A stretch of 64,000 nt of DNA, taken from assembly GCF_030271255.1 (NCBI RefSeq), contig NZ_JASJOM010000007.1, positions 1-64,000 on the forward strand, read 5' to 3'. Positions 1 to 8,733 of this stretch are shown piece after piece. A model generated the notes under the pieces. It saw nothing but the letters and a program-made list of their open reading frames with translations. It did no database searches and was not told the origin of the DNA. The first letter of the stretch is position 1. Every line of letters starts with the position of its first letter. The DNA comes from Peribacillus folii. Lineage in GTDB: Bacteria > Bacillota > Bacilli > Bacillales > DSM-1321. The translations under genes and the position numbers were made by a program.

Positions 1-28
1 AACCCGCCAATCGAATGGCGGGTTTTTC
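1..28. terminator. Hairpin terminator at window edge
   Basis: A 9-bp inverted repeat (AACCCGCCA / TGGCGGGTT) with a 5-base loop is followed on the plus strand by five T residues. It lies just past the stop of the minus-strand yvlB-like gene, so it may serve that gene, a plus-strand gene outside the window, or both. The minus-strand T tract would lie outside the window. Confidence 0.6.
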
Positions 29-29
29 A

Positions 30-1130
30 TTAGGAAACGGTTATCGCTGCGGTTTTGGTTTCGGCAAACACGTGAAGCAAAGGAACCTCTTCTTTGACTG
101 TCTTGAATTTAAGGACCTTTTGGACAACATCACTTTTCTCCTCAATGATGGTCAGCCCTTCCAGGGTTACGTTAAAACTGCCCAAGTTGGATTTCAGCTC
201 GCCCTCGATCGCCTTACCAGGCGGCAGGTTCAGCTGGACCTTTCCAGTAACGGACTTCGCATGGATGGAGTCGCAATCCATCCCTGAATTATTGCAAACG
301 ATTTCACCGTTGAACGTTTGGACATCCAATTTCTTGAAATACCCATCAGCTTTGATCGCTCCGTTCAAGGTCTCCGCTTCAAGGTCAGTAAAATTCGTAT
401 CTGAAATGGTAATCATCCCGTTACCGGTTTCCAGCTCACACGAATCACCATGACCGTGCAGGATATGAATGGCTCCATTCGCGGTTTTGGCTTTCAGATT
501 CCCTGATTTCAAGGACTCTGTCGTAATGGCACCGTTGAACATCCTTACCTGAATGTCCTCATATTCCTTCCTCGGAATATACATGATCGTATCGACCTTC
601 ACCGCTTTTTCGCGGACCTTGAATTTCATCTTTCCATCTTGTATCGAAAAGTCCACTTCATCCAAGAAATTTTTTCTCGCCGCTTCGATATCCTCCACCC
701 GGTATACCTTTGCTTGGCATTCAACCCGGACATCCTGCTGATCCCATGTCGCGATTTTTATTTTTCCATTTGCAATATCCACATCCACTTCGTTCAGGAG
801 GTCAAGGTCATGCTGAAATATATGGCTGACCTCCACCGATTTGCCGAAGTTAAAATCAAGATCGGTATCCTTGATTTTCTTAAAAGCACTTTCAACGAAA
901 TCAAGAATCTTTTCTTTTGATGATTGGATATTCTTCTTGAACGTATCCTGAGTGCTTTCTTCGCTTTTCTTTTCGACGACTACCGTTGATAATTCATTTT
1001 GCAGTGACTGCTCTTTCGCTTCACTTTCCTGACTGGCTTTTTCCAGTTCTTCCAAAAGGGCCATGGCTTCATCTGCGGTCAGCTTCCCGTCCTGAATCAT
1101 TTCCAGAATCTTCTTTCTTTCCTCCTGCAT
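30..1130 (-). CDS. yvlB: YvlB/LiaX-like DUF4097 protein
   Basis: The product is about 366 aa, close to the length of B. subtilis YvlB. The first ~35 residues form the short helical domain typical of YvlB/LiaX proteins (EERKKILEMIQDGKLTADEA). A charged linker follows, and from about residue 100 there is a repetitive beta-rich DUF4097 (adhesin-like) region with repeated NGxI/TxNGAI motifs. No signal peptide or membrane segment is visible. Two in-frame ATGs exist. The downstream one at 1130 has GAGG seven bases upstream, while the one at 1136 overlaps that Shine-Dalgarno sequence, so 1130 is preferred. A consensus sigma-W promoter lies 40-65 bases upstream, matching the envelope-stress regulation of the B. 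subtilis yvl genes. Here the gene stands alone, without yvlA, yvlC or yvlD on this side. The molecular function is not established. Confidence 0.85.
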   Translation of the reverse strand: MQEERKKILEMIQDGKLTADEAMALLEELEKASQESEAKEQSLQNELSTVVVEKKSEESTQDTFKKNIQSSKEKILDFVESAFKKIKDTDLDFNFGKSVEVSHIFQHDLDLLNEVDVDIANGKIKIATWDQQDVRVECQAKVYRVEDIEAARKNFLDEVDFSIQDGKMKFKVREKAVKVDTIMYIPRKEYEDIQVRMFNGAITTESLKSGNLKAKTANGAIHILHGHGDSCELETGNGMITISDTNFTDLEAETLNGAIKADGYFKKLDVQTFNGEIVCNNSGMDCDSIHAKSVTGKVQLNLPPGKAIEGELKSNLGSFNVTLEGLTIIEEKSDVVQKVLKFKTVKEEVPLLHVFAETKTAAITVS

Positions 1131-1168
1131 GAACATTCCTCACTTTCTACAATCATTTTATTCATACA

Positions 1169-1194
1169 TACGCCTAGATATCTAAAAAGTTTCA
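1169..1194 (-). promoter_or_regulatory. Sigma-W (ECF) promoter for yvlB
   Basis: On the minus strand TGAAAC (1194-1189) and CGTA (1172-1169) are separated by exactly 16 bases, the consensus spacing and sequence of sigma-W promoters. The transcription start would fall about 30 bases before the yvlB start codon. B. subtilis yvlABCD is a known sigma-W target, which supports the call. Confidence 0.8.
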
Positions 1195-1288
1195 TAAATA
1201 CTGTTTTTACCATCATTCGACAAAGCGAAATGACATTTTCCGAAGCGGGATAAAGAAAATTCCCCCGGAAATATTCTGTTTCCCTGCA

Positions 1289-1310
1289 TTTAATCAAATG
1301 ATTGATTAAA
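1289..1310. repeat. Perfect inverted repeat, possible operator
   Basis: TTTAATCA and TGATTAAA flank a 6-base spacer, giving a perfect 8-6-8 palindrome in the 312-base gap between yvlB and uvrA. The size and symmetry are typical of TetR- or MarR-type binding sites. It lies ~95 bases upstream of the sigma-W promoter. No regulator gene is adjacent, so its role is unknown. Apart from this repeat, the sigma-W promoter and the uvrA terminator, I see nothing else in the gap. Confidence 0.4.
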
Positions 1311-1411
1311 CACTCCCTTTCAATTTTCTACAAATTAGTCCATCTCGAAGGACATCCTCCCTTCAAGCAAGTACTATACGCAAAATCCCAGCCATCCGCT
1401 TAAGTCGCCAT

Positions 1412-1439
1412 AAAAGGAGCAAGCCGATTGGCTTGCTCC
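1412..1439 (-). terminator. uvrA terminator
   Basis: A 10-bp GC-rich stem (GGAGCAAGCC / GGCTTGCTCC) with a 4-base loop, followed on the minus strand by TTTT, lies directly after the uvrA stop codon. Confidence 0.85.
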
Positions 1440-1442
1440 CTG

Positions 1443-4322
1443 TTAAGCATGTTCATGCTCCTGTTCTTTTGCTTCGATTAAGTTTTCCATGCGAATTTGG
1501 TCACGCGTCAACACCGGCTTTAAATATTTTCCGGTATATGATTCGGAAACCTCACATATTTTTTCTGGTGTGCCATAGGTGACAATCGTCCCGCCCTTGT
1601 CCCCGCCTTCTGGTCCCAGGTCGATGATATGGTCTGCCGTTTTGATGACATCAAGGTTATGCTCAATCACTAAAACGGTATCCCCATTATCAACCAGGCG
1701 CTGGAGGACTTCCAGCAGCCTTGCAATGTCATCGACATGCAGACCGGTAGTCGGTTCATCCAGGATATAGAAGGAGCGGCCTGTCGAACGGCGATGCAAT
1801 TCAGATGCGAGCTTCACCCTTTGCGCTTCACCGCCTGATAATGTCGTTGCTGGCTGTCCAAGCTTAATATAACCCAAGCCAACATCAAAAATCGTTTGGA
1901 GCTTCCGTTTGATTTTCGGGATATTCTCAAAGAAACTGACGCCTTCCTCCACTGTCATATCGAGGATGTCAGAAATGTTTTTCCCTTTATATTTCACTTC
2001 AAGCGTTTCCCGGTTATAGCGTTTTCCATGACACACTTCACATGGAACATAAACATCCGGGAGGAAATGCATTTCGATCTTGATGATCCCATCGCCCCGG
2101 CAGGCTTCGCAGCGTCCGCCCTTCACATTGAAACTGAAACGCCCTTTTTTATAACCGCGGATCTTCGCTTCATTCGTCGTCGCAAAAACGTCACGGACAT
2201 CATCAAATACGCCTGTATACGTTGCTGGATTTGAACGCGGGGTCCTCCCAATCGGGGACTGGTCAATATCTATGACCTTATCCAAATGCTCGATCCCCTT
2301 GATTTCACGAAACTCCCCTGGTCTAGCCTTGGCACGGTTCAGCTTTTGGGCCAATGACTTGTGAAGGATCTCATTCACTAACGTACTCTTGCCTGACCCG
2401 GAAACACCAGTCACGGCCGTAAAGACCCCAAGCGGGAACTTCACATTCACATTCTTCAGGTTATTTTCCTTGGCCCCTTTTATTTCGATGACACGGCCGT
2501 CGTTCTTGCGGCGCTCCAATGGCAAGGGAATGAACTTCTTCCCAGCCAAATATTGACCCGTTAACGAGTCAGGATTGTTCATGACTTCCTCCGGTGTGCC
2601 GGCAGCCACGATTTCCCCTCCATGGGCCCCTGCCCCAGGACCGACATCAATCAAATAATCGGCTGCAAGCATCGTATCTTCATCGTGCTCGACAACAATC
2701 AGGGTATTTCCGATTTCGCGCATATTTTGCAACGTTTCGATCAAACGGTCGTTATCCCGCTGATGGAGCCCGATGGACGGTTCATCCAAAATGTACAGCA
2801 CACCCGTCAATCGGGAACCGATCTGCGTTGCCAATCGGATCCGCTGCGCCTCGCCGCCTGATAGTGTTCCCGCTGCCCTGCTCAACGTCAAATATTCCAA
2901 CCCTACATTAGCCAAAAATCCGAGCCGCTCGCGAATTTCCCGTAAAATCAGCCTGGCAATCGCGGCCTCTTTTTCCGTCAAATCAAGCTCATCGAAAAAT
3001 ACCAATGCATCCTCAACCGATAAGGCGGTCGTTTCACTTATATGGACCCCTTGGATGAGCACGGCCAGGCTCTCCTTTTTCAAACGATGGCCCTTACAGG
3101 TTGGACAGTGGTGCTCCGACATGTATTTTTGCATTTGCTCACGTATGAAATCAGAGCTCGTCTCCTTGAAACGCCTTTCGATGTTCCTTAAAATACCCTC
3201 GAAGGAAATATATCCTTCTTGCACTCTTCCAAAATCATTTTTATAGCGGAAATAAATCTTATCCTTGCCTGAGCCATTCAAGATCTTATCCATATTATCT
3301 TGGGACAAATCTTTTACGGGCACATCCATATCGATTCCATAATGGTTGCAAACCGCCTCAAGCAGCTGAGGATAATATTGTGAGCTGGTCGGTTCCCAAG
3401 GTGCAATCGCATGCTGGCGAAGGGTCAGATCCTTATCGGGTATGATGAGGTCCCGGTCCACTTCAAGCCTTGCACCCAAACCATCACAATCAGGGCATGC
3501 CCCGAACGGGCTATTGAAGGAAAACATCCTCGGTTCCAATTCTTCAACCGAGAATCCACAGTATGGGCACGCATGGTGCTCACTGAACAGCAGTTCCTCC
3601 TCACCCATGACATCAATGATGACCTTGCCTTCACCAAGCTTCAAAGCACTTTCCAATGAATCGGCAAGCCTGGCCCTCACACCCTCTTTAATGACGATCC
3701 GGTCGATGATGACTTCGATTGAATGCTTTTTATTTTTTTCGAGAACGATTTCTTCACTTAAATCATGCATTTCCCCATTCACGCGGATGCGGACATATCC
3801 CTGCTTCTTGACATCCTCCAAAACCTTCGCATGTGTCCCTTTCCTGCCTGAAACAATCGGTGCCAATACTTGAAGTTTGGTCCGCTCAGGGTAATCGAGG
3901 ATGCGGTCCACCATTTGCTCGATCGTCTGGGAGGTGATTTCTATATTATGGATCGGACAGGTAGGCCTGCCGACCCGAGCGTATAACAGCCTTAAATAAT
4001 CATAGATTTCCGTAACCGTCCCTACGGTCGATCGAGGATTGCGACTGGTCGTTTTCTGGTCTATGGAAATGGCAGGTGACAAACCTTCGATCGCATCGAC
4101 ATCCGGTTTATCCACCTGACCCAAAAATTGTCGTGCATAAGCGGACAATGATTCCACATAACGTCTTTGCCCTTCTGCATAAATCGTATCAAAAGCCAAG
4201 GACGACTTTCCAGATCCGGATAATCCGGTAAGGACGACCAGTTTGTCCCTCGGTATCGTGATATCAATATTCTTTAGATTGTTGGCCCTCGCGCCCTTGA
4301 TCACAATCTTATCCATTGCCAT
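1443..4322 (-). CDS. uvrA: UvrABC excinuclease subunit A
   Basis: UvrA is the DNA-damage recognition ATPase of nucleotide excision repair; it dimerises and loads UvrB at lesions. The 959-aa product matches the usual length. Two ABC ATPase modules are visible: Walker A GLSGSGKS at 33-40 with [12 protein letters not shown] near 490, and GVSGSGKST near 640 with [12 protein letters not shown] near 830. The zinc-binding CPYCGF...CPDCDG and CEACRGDG...CEVCHG clusters are intact. The start codon is six bases after the uvrB stop, with GAGG just upstream, so uvrB and uvrA form one operon as in B. subtilis. A strong terminator follows. Nothing is missing. Confidence 0.98.
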   Translation of the reverse strand: MAMDKIVIKGARANNLKNIDITIPRDKLVVLTGLSGSGKSSLAFDTIYAEGQRRYVESLSAYARQFLGQVDKPDVDAIEGLSPAISIDQKTTSRNPRSTVGTVTEIYDYLRLLYARVGRPTCPIHNIEITSQTIEQMVDRILDYPERTKLQVLAPIVSGRKGTHAKVLEDVKKQGYVRIRVNGEMHDLSEEIVLEKNKKHSIEVIIDRIVIKEGVRARLADSLESALKLGEGKVIIDVMGEEELLFSEHHACPYCGFSVEELEPRMFSFNSPFGACPDCDGLGARLEVDRDLIIPDKDLTLRQHAIAPWEPTSSQYYPQLLEAVCNHYGIDMDVPVKDLSQDNMDKILNGSGKDKIYFRYKNDFGRVQEGYISFEGILRNIERRFKETSSDFIREQMQKYMSEHHCPTCKGHRLKKESLAVLIQGVHISETTALSVEDALVFFDELDLTEKEAAIARLILREIRERLGFLANVGLEYLTLSRAAGTLSGGEAQRIRLATQIGSRLTGVLYILDEPSIGLHQRDNDRLIETLQNMREIGNTLIVVEHDEDTMLAADYLIDVGPGAGAHGGEIVAAGTPEEVMNNPDSLTGQYLAGKKFIPLPLERRKNDGRVIEIKGAKENNLKNVNVKFPLGVFTAVTGVSGSGKSTLVNEILHKSLAQKLNRAKARPGEFREIKGIEHLDKVIDIDQSPIGRTPRSNPATYTGVFDDVRDVFATTNEAKIRGYKKGRFSFNVKGGRCEACRGDGIIKIEMHFLPDVYVPCEVCHGKRYNRETLEVKYKGKNISDILDMTVEEGVSFFENIPKIKRKLQTIFDVGLGYIKLGQPATTLSGGEAQRVKLASELHRRSTGRSFYILDEPTTGLHVDDIARLLEVLQRLVDNGDTVLVIEHNLDVIKTADHIIDLGPEGGDKGGTIVTYGTPEKICEVSESYTGKYLKPVLTRDQIRMENLIEAKEQEHEHA

Positions 4323-4328
4323 GTTTCC

Positions 4329-6317
4329 TCACCCTTCCGCCTTTAACTCTAGTAATAAATCACGCAGCTCGGCAGCTCGCTCGAAATCCAGCGCCTTTGC
4401 CGCTTCCTTCATTTCTTTTTCCATGCTTTCCATCACTTTCAGGCGCTCTTTTTTAGGGAGCTTAGCGAAGCTTGGCGCAGCATCTTCCTGATACGCTTCC
4501 CCTTCTTCCGCTACATGGGTTGCCCTGATGGAGTCGCGAATATCCTTTTGAATGGTTTGCGGTCGGATTCCATGTTTTTCATTATGCGTTTCCTGGATTT
4601 CACGGCGCCGCCTCGTTTCATTAATGGCAAGCTCCATCGAATTCGTGATGCGGTCCGCGTACATGATGACATGCCCGTTGGCATTACGCGCAGCACGGCC
4701 CATCGTTTGGATGAGCGATCGCTCCGAGCGGAGGAAGCCTTCTTTATCGGCATCGAGGATGGCCACTAACGAAACTTCCGGTATATCTAGCCCTTCCCGC
4801 AAAAGGTTGATTCCGACCAGCACATCATATTTGCCCATTCGTAGCTCGCGGATGATTTCTATTCTTTCTAAGGTTTTCACTTCCGAATGGAGGTATTGGA
4901 CCTTGATGCCAATCTCCTTTAAATAATCCGTCAAGTCTTCGGACATCTTTTTCGTCAAGGTCGTGATCAGGACACGTTCATCCTTTTTGACCCGATCCTG
5001 AATTTCACCGATCAAGTCATCGATCTGCCCTTCAATTGGCCGAACCTCGATGGTCGGGTCAAGCAACCCGGTTGGGCGAATGATCTGCTGGACCATTTCA
5101 GGGGTATGCTCGAGTTCATACGGTCCCGGTGTCGCTGAAACGAAGATCGACTGATGGACCTTTTTCTCGAACTCCTCAAATCTTAACGGACGGTTATCCT
5201 TTGCGGACGGCAGACGGAAGCCGTGATCCACAAGCACTTGCTTCCGCGCCTGGTCGCCATTGAACATGCCCCTGATTTGCGAAAGGGTCACATGTGATTC
5301 ATCGACGACCAATAGGAAATCCTCTGGAAAGTAATCGATTAACGTATATGGCGTGGCACCTGCCGGACGGAGCGTCAAATGCCGGGAATAGTTCTCGATT
5401 CCTGAACAAAACCCCATTTCCCGCATCATTTCCAGATCATAACGGGTCCGTTGCTCCAAGCGCTGGGCTTCAAGGAGCTTTTCATCTGCCCTTAATTCCT
5501 TCAATCGTTCTTCCAATTCCAGTTCGATATTCTGTATCGCTATTTTCATTTTTTCTTCGCGCGTTACGAAGTGGGAAGCGGGAAAAATGGCAATGTGTTC
5601 GCGCTCACCGGTAATTTCACCAGTCAGGGCATCGACTTCACGGATACGGTCGATCTCATCTCCGAAAAACTCAACTCTTACGCAATGCTCATCGCGGGAG
5701 GCCGGAAAAATTTCGACCACGTCGCCGCGCACACGGAAGGTCCCGCGTTGAAACGCAATATCATTCCGCTCATATTGAATGTCCACGAGCCTGTGCAGCA
5801 AAGCATTTCGGTCCATTTCCATCCCTGTCCTGAGGGAAACCACCATCTCCCGGTATTCTTCTGGAGATCCGAGTCCATAGATGCAGGATACACTGGCAAT
5901 GATGATGACATCTTTCCTTTCGAACAACGATGAAGTTGCCGAGTGTCGGAGTTTATCGATCTCATCATTGATGCTGGCATCCTTTTCGATGAATGTATCG
6001 GTGGATGGGACATACGCCTCCGGCTGATAGTAATCATAATAGCTTACGAAGTATTCAACGGCATTGTTGGGGAAAAACTCTTTGAACTCACTGTAAAGCT
6101 GACCTGCCAACGTTTTATTGTGGGCAATGACCAGGGTCGGTTTATTGATTTGCTGGATGACATTGGAAACGGTGAACGTTTTCCCTGTCCCCGTCGCACC
6201 CAATAACGTTTGCATTTCCTTTCCTTCTTTGACGCCATCGACAAGCAATTCAATTGCTGCAGGTTGATCTCCTTGAGGAGAGTATTTTGAGACTAACTCA
6301 AACTTATCCTTCACCAA
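4329..6317 (-). CDS. uvrB: UvrABC excinuclease subunit B
   Basis: UvrB is the damage-verifying helicase-like subunit that recruits UvrC. The protein is 662 aa, standard for the family. Walker A (GATGTGKT) is at 40-47, and the beta-hairpin region [12 protein letters not shown] that clamps DNA lies near 95. Helicase motifs including DESHVTLSQ and the motif VI region QTMGRAARN are present. A C-terminal UVR domain ([12 protein letters not shown]) ends the chain. The start is probably the TTG at 6317, with AGGAGG six bases upstream; the next codon, GTG, is an alternative. It is the first gene of the uvrBA operon, and a LexA-like site lies upstream. Confidence 0.98.
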   Translation of the reverse strand: MVKDKFELVSKYSPQGDQPAAIELLVDGVKEGKEMQTLLGATGTGKTFTVSNVIQQINKPTLVIAHNKTLAGQLYSEFKEFFPNNAVEYFVSYYDYYQPEAYVPSTDTFIEKDASINDEIDKLRHSATSSLFERKDVIIIASVSCIYGLGSPEEYREMVVSLRTGMEMDRNALLHRLVDIQYERNDIAFQRGTFRVRGDVVEIFPASRDEHCVRVEFFGDEIDRIREVDALTGEITGEREHIAIFPASHFVTREEKMKIAIQNIELELEERLKELRADEKLLEAQRLEQRTRYDLEMMREMGFCSGIENYSRHLTLRPAGATPYTLIDYFPEDFLLVVDESHVTLSQIRGMFNGDQARKQVLVDHGFRLPSAKDNRPLRFEEFEKKVHQSIFVSATPGPYELEHTPEMVQQIIRPTGLLDPTIEVRPIEGQIDDLIGEIQDRVKKDERVLITTLTKKMSEDLTDYLKEIGIKVQYLHSEVKTLERIEIIRELRMGKYDVLVGINLLREGLDIPEVSLVAILDADKEGFLRSERSLIQTMGRAARNANGHVIMYADRITNSMELAINETRRRREIQETHNEKHGIRPQTIQKDIRDSIRATHVAEEGEAYQEDAAPSFAKLPKKERLKVMESMEKEMKEAAKALDFERAAELRDLLLELKAEG

Positions 6318-6408
6318 GCATAGCCTCCTATTGAAATATTTTTATATGATAAACGGGACATGGACATACCCCTTCTATTTATTCCGGTTTAATAAAGCAT
6401 ATATACAC

Positions 6409-6414
6409 ATTCTA
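6409..6414 (-). promoter_or_regulatory. Probable -10 box for uvrBA
   Basis: TAGAAT on the minus strand lies about 90 bases upstream of uvrB and just downstream of the LexA-like site. I could not find a good -35 hexamer at standard spacing. Confidence 0.35.
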
Positions 6415-6446
6415 CCACAATAGGCTCAAAACAAACCAGCAATAAG

Positions 6447-6460
6447 CGAACACGCATTCT
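6447..6460. promoter_or_regulatory. LexA (DinR) box candidate upstream of uvrB
   Basis: CGAACACGCATTCT matches the Bacillus SOS box CGAAC-N4-GTTCG in 8 of 10 conserved positions, with one clean half-site and one degenerate half-site. Its position ahead of uvrB fits the known SOS induction of this operon in B. subtilis. Confidence 0.5.
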
Positions 6461-6511
6461 GCCTTTCTCGGATGATACCGTTTATCCCGCTTGCGGGGCA
6501 CCAAGCTAAGT

Positions 6512-6541
6512 ACAAAAAAAGCACCTTTGATGTCAGGCGCT
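6512..6541 (-). terminator. csbA terminator overlapping its stop codon
   Basis: A 7-bp stem (AGCGCCT / AGGTGCT) is followed on the minus strand by seven T residues. It overlaps the last codons of csbA and separates csbA from the uvrBA transcript. Confidence 0.7.
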
Positions 6542-6763
6542 CTTGGAGGTTCGTTTCATCATTCTTTTCGATAGCCAGAATCCCACTGTCAGGGATAATG
6601 CATCAACGATGATCAATAAGTTCGTATGCGTATAACCTTTATATGCTGAAGCTGTTATCAAGGCGACCGTTAAAACAAGACCGACGACATTGTTATAGGT
6701 GACCCTTGAAAAAAGCATGACAAGTAAACAAGGAAGGAAAAGGGCAGAAAGAAGTTTAATCAT
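6533..6763 (-). CDS. csbA: CsbA small membrane protein
   Basis: This 76-aa protein matches B. subtilis CsbA in length and in the segments LLPCLLVMLFSRVTYN-like N-terminus, YKGYTHT and VGFWLSKRMMK. Two to three hydrophobic segments make it an integral membrane protein of unknown biochemical function. In B. subtilis csbA is a sigma-B general-stress gene immediately before uvrB, the same position as here. The start has AAAGGAGAT upstream. I did not find a convincing sigma-B promoter in front of it. Confidence 0.9.
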   Translation of the reverse strand: MIKLLSALFLPCLLVMLFSRVTYNNVVGLVLTVALITASAYKGYTHTNLLIIVDALSLTVGFWLSKRMMKRTSKSA

Positions 6764-6902
6764 TTTGTCATCTCCTTTGTAAGAGAAAAATAGAGTATTT
6801 TAAGTTTAAATGATTATGATGTTTTTTGCCAATCTATTTCCTGCTTGATTTCCGGTACCCGAGAACATATGGATGATTTTAACATTATCGCCATAACGAA
6901 AG

Positions 6903-6936
6903 GGAAGCAAACCCCCATTCAAGGAAGTTTGCTTCT
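6903..6936. terminator. Probable catalase terminator
   Basis: GAAGCAAAC and GTTTGCTTC form a 9-bp stem after the catalase stop codon. The T tract is short on both strands, so efficiency is uncertain. Confidence 0.5.
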
Positions 6937-6943
6937 TTGACGA

Positions 6944-8521
6944 TCAATATGGATCCGCTTCGTGCCCTTTTTTGGCAGCATCCCCAGGGTTATCCGTCCC
7001 GCCCACCGGTTTGGAGGATTCCGTATGGTCCGCAGCGGAAGCAAGTCCGTCTCGAAGTCGGCGGCCATAGTCTTCATCGGCCTCTTTCGCAAGGGCGACC
7101 ATTTTCTCCTGAATGCGGGGGTCGGCCGGTGCCAAGGCAGATACCAAATTGGAAATCAATTCGTCCCTTTCCCAATCTTCGAATTCACGGTATGTTTCCC
7201 CAGCCTGTTTCGTATTGCTTTGGCGATCTATGGTTTCACGTACCAGTTTTCCTTCAACGAAAGGTGTATATTCCGTACCCGTCTGCTTGGCTTCCTTCAA
7301 GCCTCCTACGGTTGATGGTTCATAGTTTATGTGTGGGCTTTGGTTTCCTCTGCCCACTTCATATTGCATTTGTCCGCCAGTCTGATTCGTGGCTGTCGGC
7401 TTTTTCGGAGCATTGATCGGCAATTGCAGGTAATTCGCCCCCACACGGTGGCGTTGTGTATCGGAGTATGAGAACGTACGCCCCTGAAGCATCTTGTCAT
7501 CCGAGAAATCAAGGCCATCCACCAATACGCCTGTACCGAATGCAGCCTGTTCGACTTCAGTGAAATAGTCCTGCGGGTTTCTATCCAATACCATCGTGCC
7601 GACATGCAGCCATGGGAATTCATCTTTCGGCCAAATCTTGGTATCATCGAGCGGATCAAAGTCCAATTCGGGATGATCATCATCACTCATGATCTGTACG
7701 TTTAAATCCCATTCAGGAAATTCCCCGCGTTCGATCGCTTCATATAAATCCTGCGTGGCATGATTGAAATTGGTTGCTTGAATCTCGTTGGCTTCCTTTT
7801 GGGTCAGGTTCTTGATCCCCTGCTTCGGTTCCCAATGATATTTGACCAGTACAGCCTTGCCTTCTTCATTCACCCATTTATAGGTATTGACGCCTGAACC
7901 TTGCATCATGCGATAATTGGCGGGAATGCCCCAAGGGGAGAATAAAAACGTGACCATATGAAACGTTTCCGGAGAGCTGGAGCAAAAATCGAAAATCCTT
8001 CGCCCATCCTGGATGTTCGTGACTGGATCAGGTTTGAAGGCATGAATTAAATCGGGAAATTTCATGGCATCGCGGATAAAGAAGATTTTCAAATTATTCC
8101 CGACAAGATCCCAGTTCCCGTCTTCCGTATAAAATTTAACGGCAAACCCCCTCGGATCACGTAACGTTTCCGGTGATGTCCCGCCATGGATAACAGATGA
8201 AAATCTCACGAATACAGGCGTTTTTTTACCATCCTCCTGAAACACCTTCGCCCTCGTATATTTTGAAATCGGTTCGTCCCCTGCTTTGCCAGTCGGAACA
8301 AAATAACCATGGGCACCAGCACCGCGGGCATGCACGACCCGTTCAGGAATGCGCTCCCTATCGAAATGGCTGATCTTCTCCAGGAAATCATAGTTTTCCA
8401 GGGTGCTTGGACCTCTGTTCCCCACCGTTCGAAGGCTCTGGTTATTCGTTACAGGGTGCCCTTGCCTGTTCGTCAATGTTTCTTTGGATTCATCATTCGA
8501 GTTTTTGGATGTATCAGACAT
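6944..8521 (-). CDS. Monofunctional haem catalase (KatX/KatA-type)
   Basis: Catalase converts hydrogen peroxide to water and oxygen with a haem b cofactor. The active-site signature around [18 protein letters not shown] (catalytic His) and the proximal haem-ligand signature RTFSYSDTQ (Tyr) are both intact. Most of the catalase core spans residues 20 to about 490, and a Gly/Asp/Lys-rich tail follows ([19 protein letters not shown]). The reading frame is open further upstream, but the ATG at 8521 has AAGGAGG seven bases away and gives MSDTSKNS, so it is the likely start (525 aa). The N-terminal wording ([12 protein letters not shown]) resembles the spore/stress catalase KatX, but I cannot assign the paralogue from sequence alone. 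It is divergent from the MMPL exporter. Confidence 0.95.
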   Translation of the reverse strand: MSDTSKNSNDESKETLTNRQGHPVTNNQSLRTVGNRGPSTLENYDFLEKISHFDRERIPERVVHARGAGAHGYFVPTGKAGDEPISKYTRAKVFQEDGKKTPVFVRFSSVIHGGTSPETLRDPRGFAVKFYTEDGNWDLVGNNLKIFFIRDAMKFPDLIHAFKPDPVTNIQDGRRIFDFCSSSPETFHMVTFLFSPWGIPANYRMMQGSGVNTYKWVNEEGKAVLVKYHWEPKQGIKNLTQKEANEIQATNFNHATQDLYEAIERGEFPEWDLNVQIMSDDDHPELDFDPLDDTKIWPKDEFPWLHVGTMVLDRNPQDYFTEVEQAAFGTGVLVDGLDFSDDKMLQGRTFSYSDTQRHRVGANYLQLPINAPKKPTATNQTGGQMQYEVGRGNQSPHINYEPSTVGGLKEAKQTGTEYTPFVEGKLVRETIDRQSNTKQAGETYREFEDWERDELISNLVSALAPADPRIQEKMVALAKEADEDYGRRLRDGLASAADHTESSKPVGGTDNPGDAAKKGHEADPY

Positions 8522-8667
8522 AAAAATCCCTCCTTTGTAAATAAAAGCCATATCACCACTTTACTTTCCCCAATTCCCTCCATTTCACTCTTCAATCTTT
8601 CATTTTTATTTATTTTCTTTAAAAAGAAAGATGGATTTCAAGACTTCCTTACGAAGCACACCTAATT

Positions 8668-8697
8668 TTGTATAAAGAGAGATCTCTCCATTATAAT
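8668..8697 (+). promoter_or_regulatory. MMPL promoter with internal palindrome
   Basis: A perfect -10 TATAAT (8692-8697) is paired with a weak -35 TTGTAT (8668-8673) at 18-base spacing. Within the spacer is the 12-base perfect palindrome GAGAGATCTCTC (8677-8688). A dyad between -35 and -10 is a classical repressor position, suggesting that the exporter is controlled by a dimeric repressor encoded elsewhere. Confidence 0.6.
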
Positions 8698-8733
8698 GAA
8701 TATAAATAAAAATTTTAAAGCGGGGTGTCCTCA

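Noticed and set aside
1097..1297. 66-aa minus-strand frame upstream of yvlB
   Set aside because: It runs through the sigma-W promoter and the yvlB ribosome-binding site, has no start signal of its own, and its sequence resembles no family.
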